Positions 1-9,334 are shown, numbered from the stretch's first letter. The stretch: DNA of 64,000 nucleotides from Pseudomonas sp. GM41(2012) (GCF_000282315.2 NZ_AKJN02000006.1:1674001-1738000), one strand, 5' to 3'. Made by a program: numbers and translations. Notes: generated from the letters alone by a model not told the origin.

Positions 1-373
1 TGGAGAATCCTCGCCGCAGGAAAATGTTCTGGAACCCTTCACGGCCATCGGCCGTTGTCTCCCAGGACTTCGCGGACTGCCCCGCGCCATGCAGCATGAG
101 AATCGGCAGCGGACGAGCGTCGACGGGAACCTGATAGAACGCATACACATGGTCGCCGTGATAGGTCTGGCCATCAGGCATCAACGGTTTGTAGGGGTCG
201 AAGGTTCCCGGTTGGGTGATCAATCCACCGCCGGCGATGAGGCTGCCCTGATCCTTGATGATCAGCGGGGCGTGATCGTCAGCGCTGACCAACGCACTGG
301 CACCTAGTGCGAAACAAAGGCTGCCGGCCTTTGCAGCAGCGGGCATGTTTTGGCGGATGAATCTCTGAATCAT
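1..373 (-). CDS. Secreted alpha/beta hydrolase, N-terminal part (cut by window edge)
   Basis: The first 124 residues are visible; the rest lies beyond base 1. A cationic start and a hydrophobic stretch ending near ALVSA look like an export signal. Around residues 96-105 the segment ILMLHGAGQSAKSW is the oxyanion-hole motif (HGxGQ) of alpha/beta-hydrolase esterases. The catalytic Ser/Asp/His are not in the window. The ATG at 373 follows an AGAGCAAGCC stretch. Substrate unknown. The fold is fairly sure, the exact family is not. Confidence 0.75.
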   Translation of the reverse strand, partial: MIQRFIRQNMPAAAKAGSLCFALGASALVSADDHAPLIIKDQGSLIAGGGLITQPGTFDPYKPLMPDGQTYHGDHVYAFYQVPVDARPLPILMLHGAGQSAKSWETTADGREGFQNIFLRRGFS

Positions 374-807
374 GGCTTGCTCTCGATTTGATTTCGCCGA
401 GAAGCAAATTACCGTTCAACGATTAATCGATAAACCGCGCTAATCACATAGCACTAATACCAAATTCACATAAGTACGATGCCTGTCCTTGGTAACAGGC
501 AACAATCGGTCAAAAGCCGCCGGTCAGGGTATGTACCAAAAAGTCGGCGATTCACTTAGCGCTATCAAACAACGTCAAACAAGCAACGTCAAAAATCCAG
601 TCAATTAGCGAACTCCTCACGCCTGGAATTTTTTCACGGCGCGAAGTGTAAAGTGCAAAAGGTGTCCTAGACTACAGGCTTAAATGGTCTGATTTCATGA
701 ATTCTTCACCACTGTAACTATTGGGTTTTTATATGAATTCAGACATTTCAGACGCAGCACTGCTTTTATAGAATGCCCCCCTATCGACCCAAGAGCGGGA
801 TGCCAAT
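374..807. other. Intergenic region without gene
   Basis: About 430 bases between divergently oriented genes, AT-richer than its surroundings. No open frame with a credible start, no strong hairpin and no repeat was recognised. It presumably carries the promoters of the hydrolase (leftward) and the acyltransferase (rightward). Confidence 0.5.
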
Positions 808-1821
808 ATGAATAGTAGTTCCGTAGCGGGCTCTCGATACAGCGTACTTGATGGATGGCGCGGCATAAGCATCTTGCTTGTCCTGGCGTGCCATCTGCTA
901 CCACTTAGCCCAAAGGCCTGGCAATTTAATGCCGCCGCAGGCGTAATGGGAATGGCTATATTTTTTACGCTATCGGGTTTCCTGATAACAAATTTTCTGC
1001 TCAACAACAGCAGCGTCGTTGATTTTTTAATCCGCAGAGTCTTTCGGATTGTGCCGCTCGCCTGGTTGTACATGCTCATTGCGTTACCGGTCATGAACAG
1101 CACTTCGGATGTCTACATCGCAAACTTTCTGTTCGTTGCCAACTGGCCGCCCATGTGGCTTGGCAGTGTAAACGGCCACCTATGGAGTTTGTGCATGGAG
1201 GTCCAGTTTTATTTCGCCATCGCTTTGCTGGTCGTTCTGATGAGAAACAAGTGGGTATTGCTGATTCCTGCTCTCTGTATCGCCGTCACGATGTACCGGG
1301 TCATGAATGATGTGCATGTCGCAATCAACACTTATTACCGCATTGATGAAATACTTTCCGGATGCATACTGGCACTCATATACAACAACAGGCTGGGCAA
1401 CATCCTTGACAAACTTCCGACACAAACGTGGATCACGCAACTATTTTTAATACTCCTGTTTGTCTTGTCCTGTCATCCCGACGCGGGCTTCATGAACTAT
1501 TTCCGCCCCTATCTTGCTGCAGCAATGGTGGGGAGCACGTTACTCAATAGCCAGACACGAGTTGCCCAGCTTTTGAATAATCGCGTTCTATTTTATATCG
1601 CCACCATCTCGTACGCTCTCTACGTTGTTCATCCGCTGCTAATAGATACTTGGCTGGGTAGCGGAGACACCGTTATAAAATATTTGAAGCGCCCTTTGTT
1701 GTTCGCCGCCATTTTTATCACCGCGCATATCTCGACCTTCTATTATGAAAAATGGTGGATTGCTTTTGGTAAGAAACTTTCCAAGAAAGTCGCTAGCCAA
1801 CCTGTTACATCGGCCGGTTGA
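808..1821 (+). CDS. Acyltransferase 3 family membrane protein (OafA/YrhL-like)
   Basis: Polytopic inner-membrane protein of 337 residues, shorter than the two-domain OafA proteins because it lacks the C-terminal SGNH domain. The N-terminus has the family signature DGWRGISILLVLACH (Arg and His spaced as in acyltransferase 3 enzymes), followed by FFTLSGFLITN and about ten hydrophobic segments. The family moves acetyl or other acyl groups onto sugars of LPS, exopolysaccharide or small molecules. Base composition is AT-richer than the downstream genes, a common sign of a horizontally acquired surface-modifying gene. It stands alone, so the acceptor cannot be guessed. Confidence 0.85.
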   Translation: MNSSSVAGSRYSVLDGWRGISILLVLACHLLPLSPKAWQFNAAAGVMGMAIFFTLSGFLITNFLLNNSSVVDFLIRRVFRIVPLAWLYMLIALPVMNSTSDVYIANFLFVANWPPMWLGSVNGHLWSLCMEVQFYFAIALLVVLMRNKWVLLIPALCIAVTMYRVMNDVHVAINTYYRIDEILSGCILALIYNNRLGNILDKLPTQTWITQLFLILLFVLSCHPDAGFMNYFRPYLAAAMVGSTLLNSQTRVAQLLNNRVLFYIATISYALYVVHPLLIDTWLGSGDTVIKYLKRPLLFAAIFITAHISTFYYEKWWIAFGKKLSKKVASQPVTSAG

Positions 1822-1859
1822 ATCCACAATCGATTGCGGGCTTTCACGATAGGCTGCCG

Positions 1860-3149
1860 TTACTTGTTAAGGCGTAGAGCGTCGAAAGCATCTCGCGCCT
1901 GGCAGGCGGTATAGGTCATTTGCGCGGCGACCAGACCGGCCAGACCAAAAGTACGGGTCAGCCCGAACTTGCCGAAACCCTCGGGAATCGGAATGGACTT
2001 GGCGATAGCGTCAGCCAGAACTTCGCCCGCCACCGTCGTGGGCGCCATGCCATGACCACCAAAACCAACGGCGTGCCAGACGCCTGCTTCATCTTGGCCA
2101 ATCTGGGCCATTTGATGCCGGCCATAACTCATCAAACCGCCCCAGGAATATTGGATTTGTACACCTTCCAACTGGGGATAGACGGTTAAAAGATCTGTTT
2201 TGAGCAGACTGGCGATCGCTTCCGGGCTCCGATTGAGCACCGAAATCCGCCCTCCCCACAGCATCCTGCTGTCGCGAAGCGGCCGGTAGTAATCGAAAGC
2301 GAACCGCGTGTCGTAGATGGCTGATTCACAGTCAATAGCGTCTTTCAAACGGGCCCCGAGAGGTTCGGTTGCAACGACATAGGTGGCAATGGGTAGCACA
2401 GCACGTTCAACCGGACGATAAACGCCGCGCGCGTATCCGCCACAGGAAAAGATGACATGCTCGGCATGCACTTCCCCGCCTTCGGTGTTCACAACATATT
2501 TCTTTCCACGCTTCTCGATGTTCAGGGCAGATGATTGCTCATGAATACGCACACCGAATTCAGCCACCGTGCGAGCAATGCCGTACACGTACTTGAGAGG
2601 GTGAAAGTGGAAAGCGTTGCGCTCCAGCAGGCCGCCGAAATAGCGCTCCGTCTTGAGTAGCTCTTTCAACTGGCCTGGCGGCATGTATTCCCAGTCAACC
2701 CCATAGACGTCGCTCATCAGTTTTCGCGGTGTTTCAAGTCTTGACGGGTCGTTGAACCAATTAGCCAGAATCACCCCCTGGTCAACCAGGTCACAATCGA
2801 TACCGTATTGTTTGACACGATTACGGATCAACTCAACGGCATCAAGCGTCAGCCGGTAAAGGCGTTGCGCCTCTTCAACGCCAAGGGTGGCGAGAAGGTC
2901 AGCGTTTCCCAGGCTGTAGCCGCCGAAGACGAAGCCGCCATTACGCCCCGAGGCACCATGACCGAGGCGATGAGATTCCAGAACAACGACGTCATTGATA
3001 CCACGCTCCGCCAACCCGAGTGCGGTCGACAGGCCTGCCAGGCCACCACCGAGGATGCACACTTTAGTATCGACACGACCCGATTGGGCGGGATAAGTGG
3101 TGATGTCGGCCGTGGTTTCATAATAGGTTTGCTGGTAATCAGTGCTCAT
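1860..3149 (-). CDS. FAD-dependent amine oxidoreductase (DAO/PuuB-like)
   Basis: A 429-residue protein with an N-terminal dinucleotide-binding motif VCILGGGLAGLSTALGLAERG-type (about residues 31-50), GASGRNGGFVFGG after it, and a C-terminal FGGHGMAPTT segment. These are the pattern of the DAO superfamily subgroup holding gamma-glutamylputrescine oxidase and related amine or sarcosine-type oxidases. The likely reaction is FAD-dependent oxidation of an amine or amino acid giving H2O2. It is not next to a glutamine-synthetase-like puuA, so a role in the Puu pathway is only a possibility. Length is normal for the family. Confidence 0.85.
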   Translation of the reverse strand: MSTDYQQTYYETTADITTYPAQSGRVDTKVCILGGGLAGLSTALGLAERGINDVVVLESHRLGHGASGRNGGFVFGGYSLGNADLLATLGVEEAQRLYRLTLDAVELIRNRVKQYGIDCDLVDQGVILANWFNDPSRLETPRKLMSDVYGVDWEYMPPGQLKELLKTERYFGGLLERNAFHFHPLKYVYGIARTVAEFGVRIHEQSSALNIEKRGKKYVVNTEGGEVHAEHVIFSCGGYARGVYRPVERAVLPIATYVVATEPLGARLKDAIDCESAIYDTRFAFDYYRPLRDSRMLWGGRISVLNRSPEAIASLLKTDLLTVYPQLEGVQIQYSWGGLMSYGRHQMAQIGQDEAGVWHAVGFGGHGMAPTTVAGEVLADAIAKSIPIPEGFGKFGLTRTFGLAGLVAAQMTYTACQARDAFDALRLNK

Positions 3150-3179
3150 AAATTCATGTGGCCTCGACGGCGTTTTTAT

Positions 3180-3377
3180 TCAATCGCCTAGTTGCAAAAG
3201 AAAGTCCTGGACGTAGGGCACAACCGATATTCCGGCGTGGGCGGTGTTGGGAACAATGTCTTGTTGAACACGAATATCATAGGCCTCAAGGTTGCGTGCC
3301 AGCGTTGCATTGCGCTCCACCCTTGTGCGTCCGGCGTCGTTGATGCCGTCCCGAGAGGCGCCTGCTTTTGGCCAACT
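3180..3377 (-). pseudogene. C-terminal remnant of a secreted hydrolase
   Basis: The frame is open for about 65 codons up to a TGA at 3180-3182 and is blocked upstream by an in-frame TGA at 3378-3380. It has no start. The peptide contains GRTRVERNATLARNLEA then IVPNTAHAGISVV, which resembles the end of PHB-depolymerase-like alpha/beta hydrolases (Arg-rich helix followed by the catalytic-His loop VPxxxHxG). It lies between the oxidoreductase start and the LysE gene, where no complete gene fits. Family assignment is by eye and tentative. Confidence 0.4.
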
Positions 3378-3471
3378 TCAATCGCTAACGTCTACCCGCC
3401 TGGGTCGCTGGAAGTATGTCGCGACCGGTTGAATCCACAGCCAGCAACGGTCATTCATCAGCACTCATGCC

Positions 3472-4110
3472 TTAGGCCGTCTGCCTACGTATAGCGAGAA
3501 TGGCAGCACCAAATCCGATGAATGTCACCCCCACCACCCGGCTAACCCAGCGGGACAATTCGGGTCGTACCAGCACACCCTTGGCACGCGAGGCCAGCGC
3601 GGCATACAGGCTCAACGACGACACCGAGAGCGCCATGAAAATCGCGGTCAGGATCAGAAATTGCGGGAACAGGGCTGCTTCCTGATCGATGAACTGCGGG
3701 AACAACGCCGTAAAAAACAGAGTCGCCTTGGGGTTAGAGAGCGCGGTAAAAAACGCCGACCTGTACAGTTTTAGACGTGTGGGTCGCAGGCGCTGCCCCT
3801 CCTGAATGCCATCAGCCAGCAGCGGCGTCTTGTGGAGCAACTGCCTCACCCCCAGGTAGAACAGATACCCGGCGCCGACGATCTTTACCATGTTGAACAA
3901 CCATTCGGAGCTGGCAAGCAGCGCCCCTAACCCCAGCATCGCTGCCGCCGACAGGCAGAACAGACCACTGGCATTGCCCAGCGAGGACCACATCGCGCTG
4001 CGTTGGCCATGGGCCAGGCTGTTATTGATCGCCATCAATGTCGCAGGCCCCGGGCTGGCGATGGCAATCGCGGCGACCAGGGTAAAAGCCAGCATAACGT
4101 TCGTGTCCAT
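3472..4110 (-). CDS. LysE family amino-acid exporter
   Basis: A 212-residue inner-membrane protein with five to six hydrophobic segments. The N-terminal SPGPATLMAINNSLAHGQR region is the LysE/RhtB signature. Members export amino acids or derivatives such as homoserine, threonine, leucine or lysine. Length is normal. Neighbours (an amine oxidoreductase on one side, AzlCD on the other) fit an amino-acid theme, but the substrate cannot be read from the sequence. Confidence 0.9.
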   Translation of the reverse strand: MDTNVMLAFTLVAAIAIASPGPATLMAINNSLAHGQRSAMWSSLGNASGLFCLSAAAMLGLGALLASSEWLFNMVKIVGAGYLFYLGVRQLLHKTPLLADGIQEGQRLRPTRLKLYRSAFFTALSNPKATLFFTALFPQFIDQEAALFPQFLILTAIFMALSVSSLSLYAALASRAKGVLVRPELSRWVSRVVGVTFIGFGAAILAIRRQTA

Positions 4111-4184
4111 GGTTCCAGGCTCATAAAAAATTGAAGGTATGCTACTGAAGACTTTGTCGCCTGATGCTGCAATTTACTCATTAC

Positions 4185-4481
4185 CTACATCAGCAACCGG
4201 AGCCCCGCCAGCGACGCCACCGCAATAGCGACGGTGAACAGCATCGGCAAGCGCCACGCGGCAACCAGCGTGATGCCCAACGCGATCAACTCTTCAGGAT
4301 GAGGCGAGACGAAGTGTGGAGCGATCACCGAAATCAGCACGCAACCCGGTGCTGCCTCCATTACCGCGCGGGCACGCGGTCCGAGCTTGCGTTTGCGCAG
4401 CAACAGATAACCCGCCAGGCGCGTCGCATAGGTGGCTGACGCCATGCCCACAATCGTCAGCAAAGCCGCCATGCTGATCAT
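4185..4481 (-). CDS. azlD: AzlD-type branched-chain amino-acid exporter, small subunit
   Basis: A 98-residue protein with three to four membrane helices, starting MISMAALLTIVGMASATY and holding the ATRLAGYLLLRKRKLGPR segment typical of AzlD. It works with AzlC as a two-component exporter of branched-chain amino acids or analogues. The true start is the ATG at 4481, whose ATGA overlaps the azlC stop, showing translational coupling. The frame stays open further upstream only as a shadow of azlC. Confidence 0.88.
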   Translation of the reverse strand: MISMAALLTIVGMASATYATRLAGYLLLRKRKLGPRARAVMEAAPGCVLISVIAPHFVSPHPEELIALGITLVAAWRLPMLFTVAIAVASLAGLRLLM

Positions 4482-5191
4482 GACTCTATCGCCCGAAGGT
4501 AAGTGAACAGCATCCCGGCAATGACGCCGGCGAACACGAACCAGGCGCCGGGCACCGTAAGGTAGACCGAGATCGCGACGAGAAGACTGATCAACCAGGA
4601 ACAGGCCAAACGCGGGCCTCTCCACATGCCCCTCAGCAGCACGATGAAGACCGCCGGGAACGCCATGGAAAAGCCATAGGCTTCGATGTTGCCCAGCGCA
4701 GGTCCGATCGCTGCGCCGATCAAGGCAAAACCGACCCAGACCGGGTAGAAAGGCAAACAAGCGCCCCAGTAGTAGGGCCAGCTGAAGGCCGTTTGCTGCT
4801 GTGCCGAAGACCGCCGCAGGGTGTCGGCATAGCTAATCGCCCAGCCCTCGTCCGCCATGAAGAATAAGGCCGGAATCACTTTGCGTTTGGGCAAGTGCTG
4901 GAGATAGGGCGCCAGCGCTGCGCCCATGACGATATGGCGGCTGTTTATCAGCAGCGTGATGAGCACGATCGTCAGCATCGGTGGCACCGCAGCCCACAGT
5001 TTGATGGCGGCGAACTCCGAACCGCCGGCGAAGTTGAGGCCGGTCATGGCACCCACTTCAACCAGTGAAAGGCCGACCTGGGAGGCTTGCGCACCGAGGA
5101 CCATGGCATAAGGGGCGACCGCGAACATGACCGGAAGAGCGTCCCTCGCCCCTCGCAGGATCTCGCATCTACTAGAGTGTGGGTGGGTCAT
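4478..5191 (-). CDS. azlC: AzlC family branched-chain amino-acid exporter, large subunit
   Basis: A 237-residue polytopic protein with the AzlC features FAVAPYAMVLGAQA near residue 25, FAGGSEFAAIKLWA near 55 and NSRHIVMGAALAPYL near 85. It pairs with the following azlD through a 4-base overlap. A LysR gene starts 123 bases away on the other strand and is the likely regulator. In other bacteria AzlCD exports branched-chain amino acids and toxic analogues. Confidence 0.9.
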   Translation of the reverse strand: MTHPHSSRCEILRGARDALPVMFAVAPYAMVLGAQASQVGLSLVEVGAMTGLNFAGGSEFAAIKLWAAVPPMLTIVLITLLINSRHIVMGAALAPYLQHLPKRKVIPALFFMADEGWAISYADTLRRSSAQQQTAFSWPYYWGACLPFYPVWVGFALIGAAIGPALGNIEAYGFSMAFPAVFIVLLRGMWRGPRLACSWLISLLVAISVYLTVPGAWFVFAGVIAGMLFTYLRAIES

Positions 5192-5286
5192 TGGCGGCTA
5201 CTCACTGCATCGCTATTGCTGTCGTTGTGGCGACAATTGTGAATGCCCATGGATAACCCAGAAAAGCGAATATCTGTTATACAAGG

Positions 5287-5303
5287 CATTCGATTATCGA
5301 ATG
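5287..5303. promoter_or_regulatory. 17-bp palindrome before the LysR gene
   Basis: CATTCGATTATCGAATG is a palindrome perfect except for its central base (7-bp arms, 3-bp spacer). It lies 10 bases before the LysR ATG and within the azlC/LysR divergent region. The position suits autoregulation or blockage of the LysR transcript. Function is inferred. Confidence 0.45.
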
Positions 5304-5313
5304 TCTGGACACG

Positions 5314-6225
5314 ATGATTCATTCCAAGGATTTGCAGATCGACTGGTTGCGCACGTTCCTGGCAGTCGTGGATACCGGTTCCATGACTGCGGCGGCGCGT
5401 CAGGTCGCCCGCTCTCAATCCGCGGTGAGCATGCAGTTGAAGAAGCTGGAGGACAGCCTCGGTCGGCCGCTGTTCAAGCGCGAGCCGAGGCAACTGGCGT
5501 TGACCCCTACCGGGTATGACCTGCTCGGCCACGCCCGCAAGCTGCTCGAAGCCCACTCGACGATGGTTGATGCGATGCACGGGGGCGCGGTCTCCGGGCG
5601 CGTTACCCTGGGAGTGCCTGATGACTATGCCCTGACTTACCTGATGCAGGCCCTTCGCAGCTTCATGACCCGCTTCGGCGAAGTCGAGGTCACATTGGTC
5701 TGCGAAGACTCCGCAAGCCTCTGGGCAAAGGTCGACCGCGGCCAGATCGACCTCGCTCTGGTCACCCGCGACGGGCCTTCACGGGGCGAACTGCTGTTCA
5801 GGGAAGCGTTGGTATGGGGCGGCGCCGAGCAACATGAAGCCTGGAAGCGCAGCCCGCTGCCGATCGCCGTGCACGGGCTCAGCGAACGTTTGCGCACGGC
5901 AATACTTGCCGCTATCTCTGAGTTGGGTCGTGAGTACCGAGTGGTCTACAACAGCCCCAATGTCAGCGGCCAATTGGCGGCGATGGAAAGTGGCCTGGCG
6001 GTGGCCGTGGTAACCCGCTGCAGCCTGCCGGTGCATCTCAAGGTGCTGGATATGCGGCACGGCCTGCCAGAACTACCGGTGGCGGAAGTCGTGTTGACCC
6101 GAAGCCGAGACTCGACAGGCTCACGCGCTGTAGATGCGCTGTACGCACATGTTGCAGAGGCGTTGCGCGACCCACTTTGCGATGGACCAACCCACGTCCC
6201 TGGGGGTGACAAACATGTCCTCTGA
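5314..6225 (+). CDS. LysR family transcriptional regulator
   Basis: A 303-residue protein. The N-terminal winged helix-turn-helix runs over about residues 8-70 (WLRTFLAVVDTGSMTAAAR, QSAVSMQLKKLEDSLGRPLF), followed by a substrate-binding-type effector domain from about 90. It is divergent from azlCD, the usual layout for a LysR gene and its target. Its 3' end overlaps the next hydrolase gene by 11 bases. A near-perfect palindrome sits just before its start. Confidence 0.92.
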   Translation: MIHSKDLQIDWLRTFLAVVDTGSMTAAARQVARSQSAVSMQLKKLEDSLGRPLFKREPRQLALTPTGYDLLGHARKLLEAHSTMVDAMHGGAVSGRVTLGVPDDYALTYLMQALRSFMTRFGEVEVTLVCEDSASLWAKVDRGQIDLALVTRDGPSRGELLFREALVWGGAEQHEAWKRSPLPIAVHGLSERLRTAILAAISELGREYRVVYNSPNVSGQLAAMESGLAVAVVTRCSLPVHLKVLDMRHGLPELPVAEVVLTRSRDSTGSRAVDALYAHVAEALRDPLCDGPTHVPGGDKHVL

Positions 6226-6952
6226 AGGTGCTCTGCCATTGGTACTGATTCCCGGCTTCATGCTCGACGAATCGCTTTGGGATGAAGTGATTGAACACAT
6301 GCCATCCACTCAAGATATTCACCTGGCCAACCTGCTTGAGGGACAGACTATCCCGCAGATCGCCCAACACATTGCAGATTCTGCGCCGCCACGATTTGTC
6401 CTCGCAGGTTTTTCCCTCGGTGGCTATGTAGCAAGATCGCTCGTGCAGCAGTTCCCTGATCGCGTGGCTGCCTTGGTCCTGATCGCCTCCTCGTTACGTG
6501 CGGACTCGCCCGAGCAGCGGCGAATCAAGCAAGCCTCCATCGACGCCTCAGCACAAGGACAATTTCGTGGTTTGAGTTTCGCGACTATCGCGAAGTCGGT
6601 GCATCCGCAACGAGCTAATGACACGACCCTGATTGGAAGAATTCGAGAGATGGGCGCCCGCATGGGGCATGCGGCATTTACCGCTCAGTCCTTGCTGGAT
6701 AGAGCGGATGTACCCTCGGGCCAGATCCAGTGCCCGACACTGATTATTGCAGCTGCACAGGACGGGCTGAGGCAGGCAGAAGAGGCACAGGAGTTGTGTG
6801 TGCAGATCCCAGGAGCACATCTGGAGGTTATTGAAGGGTCAGGGCATATGATCCCGCTGGAGCAGCCCGAAACGCTGGCACGGTTGATGTCGCAGTGGCT
6901 GGCTGCAACCCATCGGACTGCCGGCCCTCACCTCAAAATTAATCCTCATTAA
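6215..6952 (+). CDS. Alpha/beta hydrolase
   Basis: A 245-residue cytoplasmic protein. LVLIPGFMLDESLW gives the oxyanion strand, GFSLGGYVARSL the nucleophile elbow (G-x-S-x-G, Ser near residue 73), and a C-terminal GSGHMIPLEQPE supplies the catalytic His. This is the layout of esterase/lactonase/BioH-like enzymes. I chose the ATG at 6215 because it has a GGGGGTG ribosome-binding stretch and only an 11-base overlap with the LysR gene; an ATG at 6182 is possible. Substrate unknown. Confidence 0.85.
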   Translation: MSSEGALPLVLIPGFMLDESLWDEVIEHMPSTQDIHLANLLEGQTIPQIAQHIADSAPPRFVLAGFSLGGYVARSLVQQFPDRVAALVLIASSLRADSPEQRRIKQASIDASAQGQFRGLSFATIAKSVHPQRANDTTLIGRIREMGARMGHAAFTAQSLLDRADVPSGQIQCPTLIIAAAQDGLRQAEEAQELCVQIPGAHLEVIEGSGHMIPLEQPETLARLMSQWLAATHRTAGPHLKINPH

Positions 6953-7034
6953 ATGCAGATTTTAAGGATGGCTTTCCAAACGCCAAATCCACAGTTAATG
7001 TAATAACAACTACAAAATAAATAGCACTCTCTAC

Positions 7035-7979
7035 ATGAAAAACTGGCTAACACTGATTCTCGCCTTACCCACCGCGAATGCCACCGAACGCATGCGAGCC
7101 TGGCGTGCTCTGAAAGCCTCAGGTGCGGCGGTTTTGCGCGATGGTGCCTATCTGTTGCCTGATACCGGTGTCTGTCGTGAAGCGCTGGCGTCTGTCGAGC
7201 GCGACATCCTTTCTATCAATGGCACTGTTTACATCCTGCCTGTGGTCGATCCGCAGGGTGAGCGCTTTGTCGAGTTGTTCGACCGTAGCGATGACTACAG
7301 CAAGCTACGCGCAGAGATTGAAGAGTGCCGTGGGCAGCTCAATCCTGAAAACACGTTGGCCACCACCAAACAAATTCGCAAGCTGCGCAAAAACTACGAT
7401 CAACTCTCCAACATCGATTATTTCCCAGGCAAGCCCAAGGAACAGATTAATTCAGCCTTGCAGGAGCTTGAGACGGCTGCCAGCAGAGCGTTGTCTGCGG
7501 ATGAACCCCATAGCCGCGACGAGCCGATAACGGCACTCAACCGTGGCGACTATCAAAGTCGTGTCTGGGCAACACGCAAACGTCCGTGGGTTGACCGCCT
7601 GGCTTGTGCCTGGTTGATTCGACGCTTCATTGATCCTCAAGCTCAGATCCTCTGGCTGAATACTCCACATGACTGTCCGGCAGACGCGCTGGGCTTTGAC
7701 TTTGATAATGCGACCTTCAGTCATGTCGGCAATCGCGTGACCTTCGAAACCCTGCAAGCCAGTTTTGAGCTTCAAGAGCCCGGCCTGAACCGCATCGCGG
7801 CCTTGGTGCACTACCTCGATATCGGCGGCATTCAGCCTTTGGAGGCTGCCGGCATCGAGCGCGTGCTGGCAGGACTGCGCGAAACCATTACCCATGACGA
7901 CCACTTGCTGGCTGCTGCGAGCGCCATCTTCGACGGTCTGCTCGCCGAGTTTGTGAAAGAGGAACAACCCAATGAGTAA
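7035..7979 (+). CDS. chrB: Chromate resistance protein ChrB
   Basis: A 314-residue protein with both parts of full-length ChrB: an N-terminal domain (about 1-150, WLTLILALPTANATERMRAW, then an RKLRKNYDQL helical linker) and a C-terminal domain starting near 185 with RKRPWVDRLACAWLIRRFID. In studied systems ChrB senses chromate and controls chrA. It overlaps chrA by 8 bases, so the two form an operon. The upstream intergenic DNA is AT-rich. Confidence 0.92.
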   Translation: MKNWLTLILALPTANATERMRAWRALKASGAAVLRDGAYLLPDTGVCREALASVERDILSINGTVYILPVVDPQGERFVELFDRSDDYSKLRAEIEECRGQLNPENTLATTKQIRKLRKNYDQLSNIDYFPGKPKEQINSALQELETAASRALSADEPHSRDEPITALNRGDYQSRVWATRKRPWVDRLACAWLIRRFIDPQAQILWLNTPHDCPADALGFDFDNATFSHVGNRVTFETLQASFELQEPGLNRIAALVHYLDIGGIQPLEAAGIERVLAGLRETITHDDHLLAAASAIFDGLLAEFVKEEQPNE

Positions 7980-9330
7980 GGTTTTGCCATCAACGGTTGA
8001 AGGGGGTCTATCGAAACCGGAGGCCATCAGCTTGCGTGAAGCATTCTGGTTCTGGTTGAAGCTCGGCTTCATCAGTTTCGGCGGGCCAGCAGGACAGATT
8101 TCGATCATGCACCAGGAACTGGTAGAACGTCGGCGCTGGATCTCCCAACGACGCTTTCTCCATGCGCTCAACTATTGCATGTTGCTGCCTGGGCCAGAGG
8201 CTCAGCAATTGGCGACCTACATCGGCTGGCTGATGCATCGGACCTGGGGCGGAGTGATCGCCGGCGTGCTGTTTGTGCTGCCCTCGCTGTTCATCCTGAT
8301 CGCTTTATCGTGGATGTACATCGCGTTCGGCGAAGTGCCCGTGGTGGCTGGCCTCTTCTATGGGATCAAGCCCGCCGTGACGGCCATCGTGGTGCAGGCG
8401 GCACATAGAATCGGCTCTCGGGCACTGAAGAATAATTGGCTGTGGGCGATAGCAGCCGCTTCATTTGCCGCGATCTTCGCGTTCAATGTTCCTTTCCCGC
8501 TGATCGTATTGGGGGCAGCGTTAATCGGCTATGTCGGAGGGCGTCTGGCACCTGAGAAGTTCAGAACCGGGGGCCATGGCGCTGCCAAAAAGTCCTTCGG
8601 CCCAGCCTTGATCGATGACGACACTCCGTCCCCGGAACATGCCCGGTTCAGCGGGTTCAAGCTGGCATTGCTCGCCCTGACCGGCGCCGTGTTGTGGGCT
8701 TTGCCGATGGGTATTTTGATTGTCCTCTTTGGTTGGGAAGGCACCCTGACCCAGATGGGCTGGTTCTTTACCAAGGCCGCATTGCTGACTTTTGGCGGGG
8801 CCTATGCAGTCCTCCCGTATGTCTATCAAGGTGCGGTCGGTCACTATGGCTGGCTTACCCCGACCCAGATGATCGACGGTTTGGCACTGGGGGAAACCAC
8901 ACCAGGGCCGTTGATCATGGTGGTGGCCTTCGTCGGCTTTGTTGGAGCGTACGTCTCACAAGTGTTCGGTGCCGATCATGTATTTCTGGCCGGCGCTGTC
9001 GCAGCCACCCTGGTGACATGGTTCACCTTCCTGCCCTCGTTCCTGTTCATCCTTGCCGGTGGCCCACTGGTGGAATCGACTCACAACGAACTCAAATTCA
9101 CTGCACCGCTTACCGCAATCACAGCGGCGGTGGTTGGAGTGATCCTCAATCTGGCATGTTTCTTCGGCTATCACGTGCTGTGGCCGCAAGGCTTCAGCGG
9201 CAACCTCGACTGGCCTTCTGCGCTGATCGCCATTTTGGCGGCAATTGCCTTGTTCCGCTTCAAACGGGGCGTCATACAGGTGCTGATGGCTTGCGCGCTT
9301 GTCGGCCTGGCGGTGCATCTGCTGCGCTAG
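7972..9330 (+). CDS. chrA: Chromate efflux transporter ChrA
   Basis: A 452-residue inner-membrane transporter made of two homologous CHR halves. The N-terminal half has FISFGGPAGQISIMHQELV and LLPGPEAQQLATYIGW, the C-terminal half has LLTFGGAYAVLPYVYQ and LALGETTPGPLIMVVAF. ChrA expels chromate from the cytoplasm. Length is normal for the long-chain, double-domain subfamily. It is coupled to chrB. Four bases after its stop begins the 3' fragment of an unrelated small gene together with that gene's terminator, which chrA probably now uses. Confidence 0.95.
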   Translation: MSKVLPSTVEGGLSKPEAISLREAFWFWLKLGFISFGGPAGQISIMHQELVERRRWISQRRFLHALNYCMLLPGPEAQQLATYIGWLMHRTWGGVIAGVLFVLPSLFILIALSWMYIAFGEVPVVAGLFYGIKPAVTAIVVQAAHRIGSRALKNNWLWAIAAASFAAIFAFNVPFPLIVLGAALIGYVGGRLAPEKFRTGGHGAAKKSFGPALIDDDTPSPEHARFSGFKLALLALTGAVLWALPMGILIVLFGWEGTLTQMGWFFTKAALLTFGGAYAVLPYVYQGAVGHYGWLTPTQMIDGLALGETTPGPLIMVVAFVGFVGAYVSQVFGADHVFLAGAVAATLVTWFTFLPSFLFILAGGPLVESTHNELKFTAPLTAITAAVVGVILNLACFFGYHVLWPQGFSGNLDWPSALIAILAAIALFRFKRGVIQVLMACALVGLAVHLLR

Positions 9331-9334
9331 AGAG

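Noticed and set aside
1811..3439. Near-identical 18-bp direct repeats (CCGGTTGAATCCACA core) at 1811 and 3422 as ends of a cassette
   Set aside because: One exact 15-base match in 64 kb is expected by chance, and no other sign of an insertion was seen.
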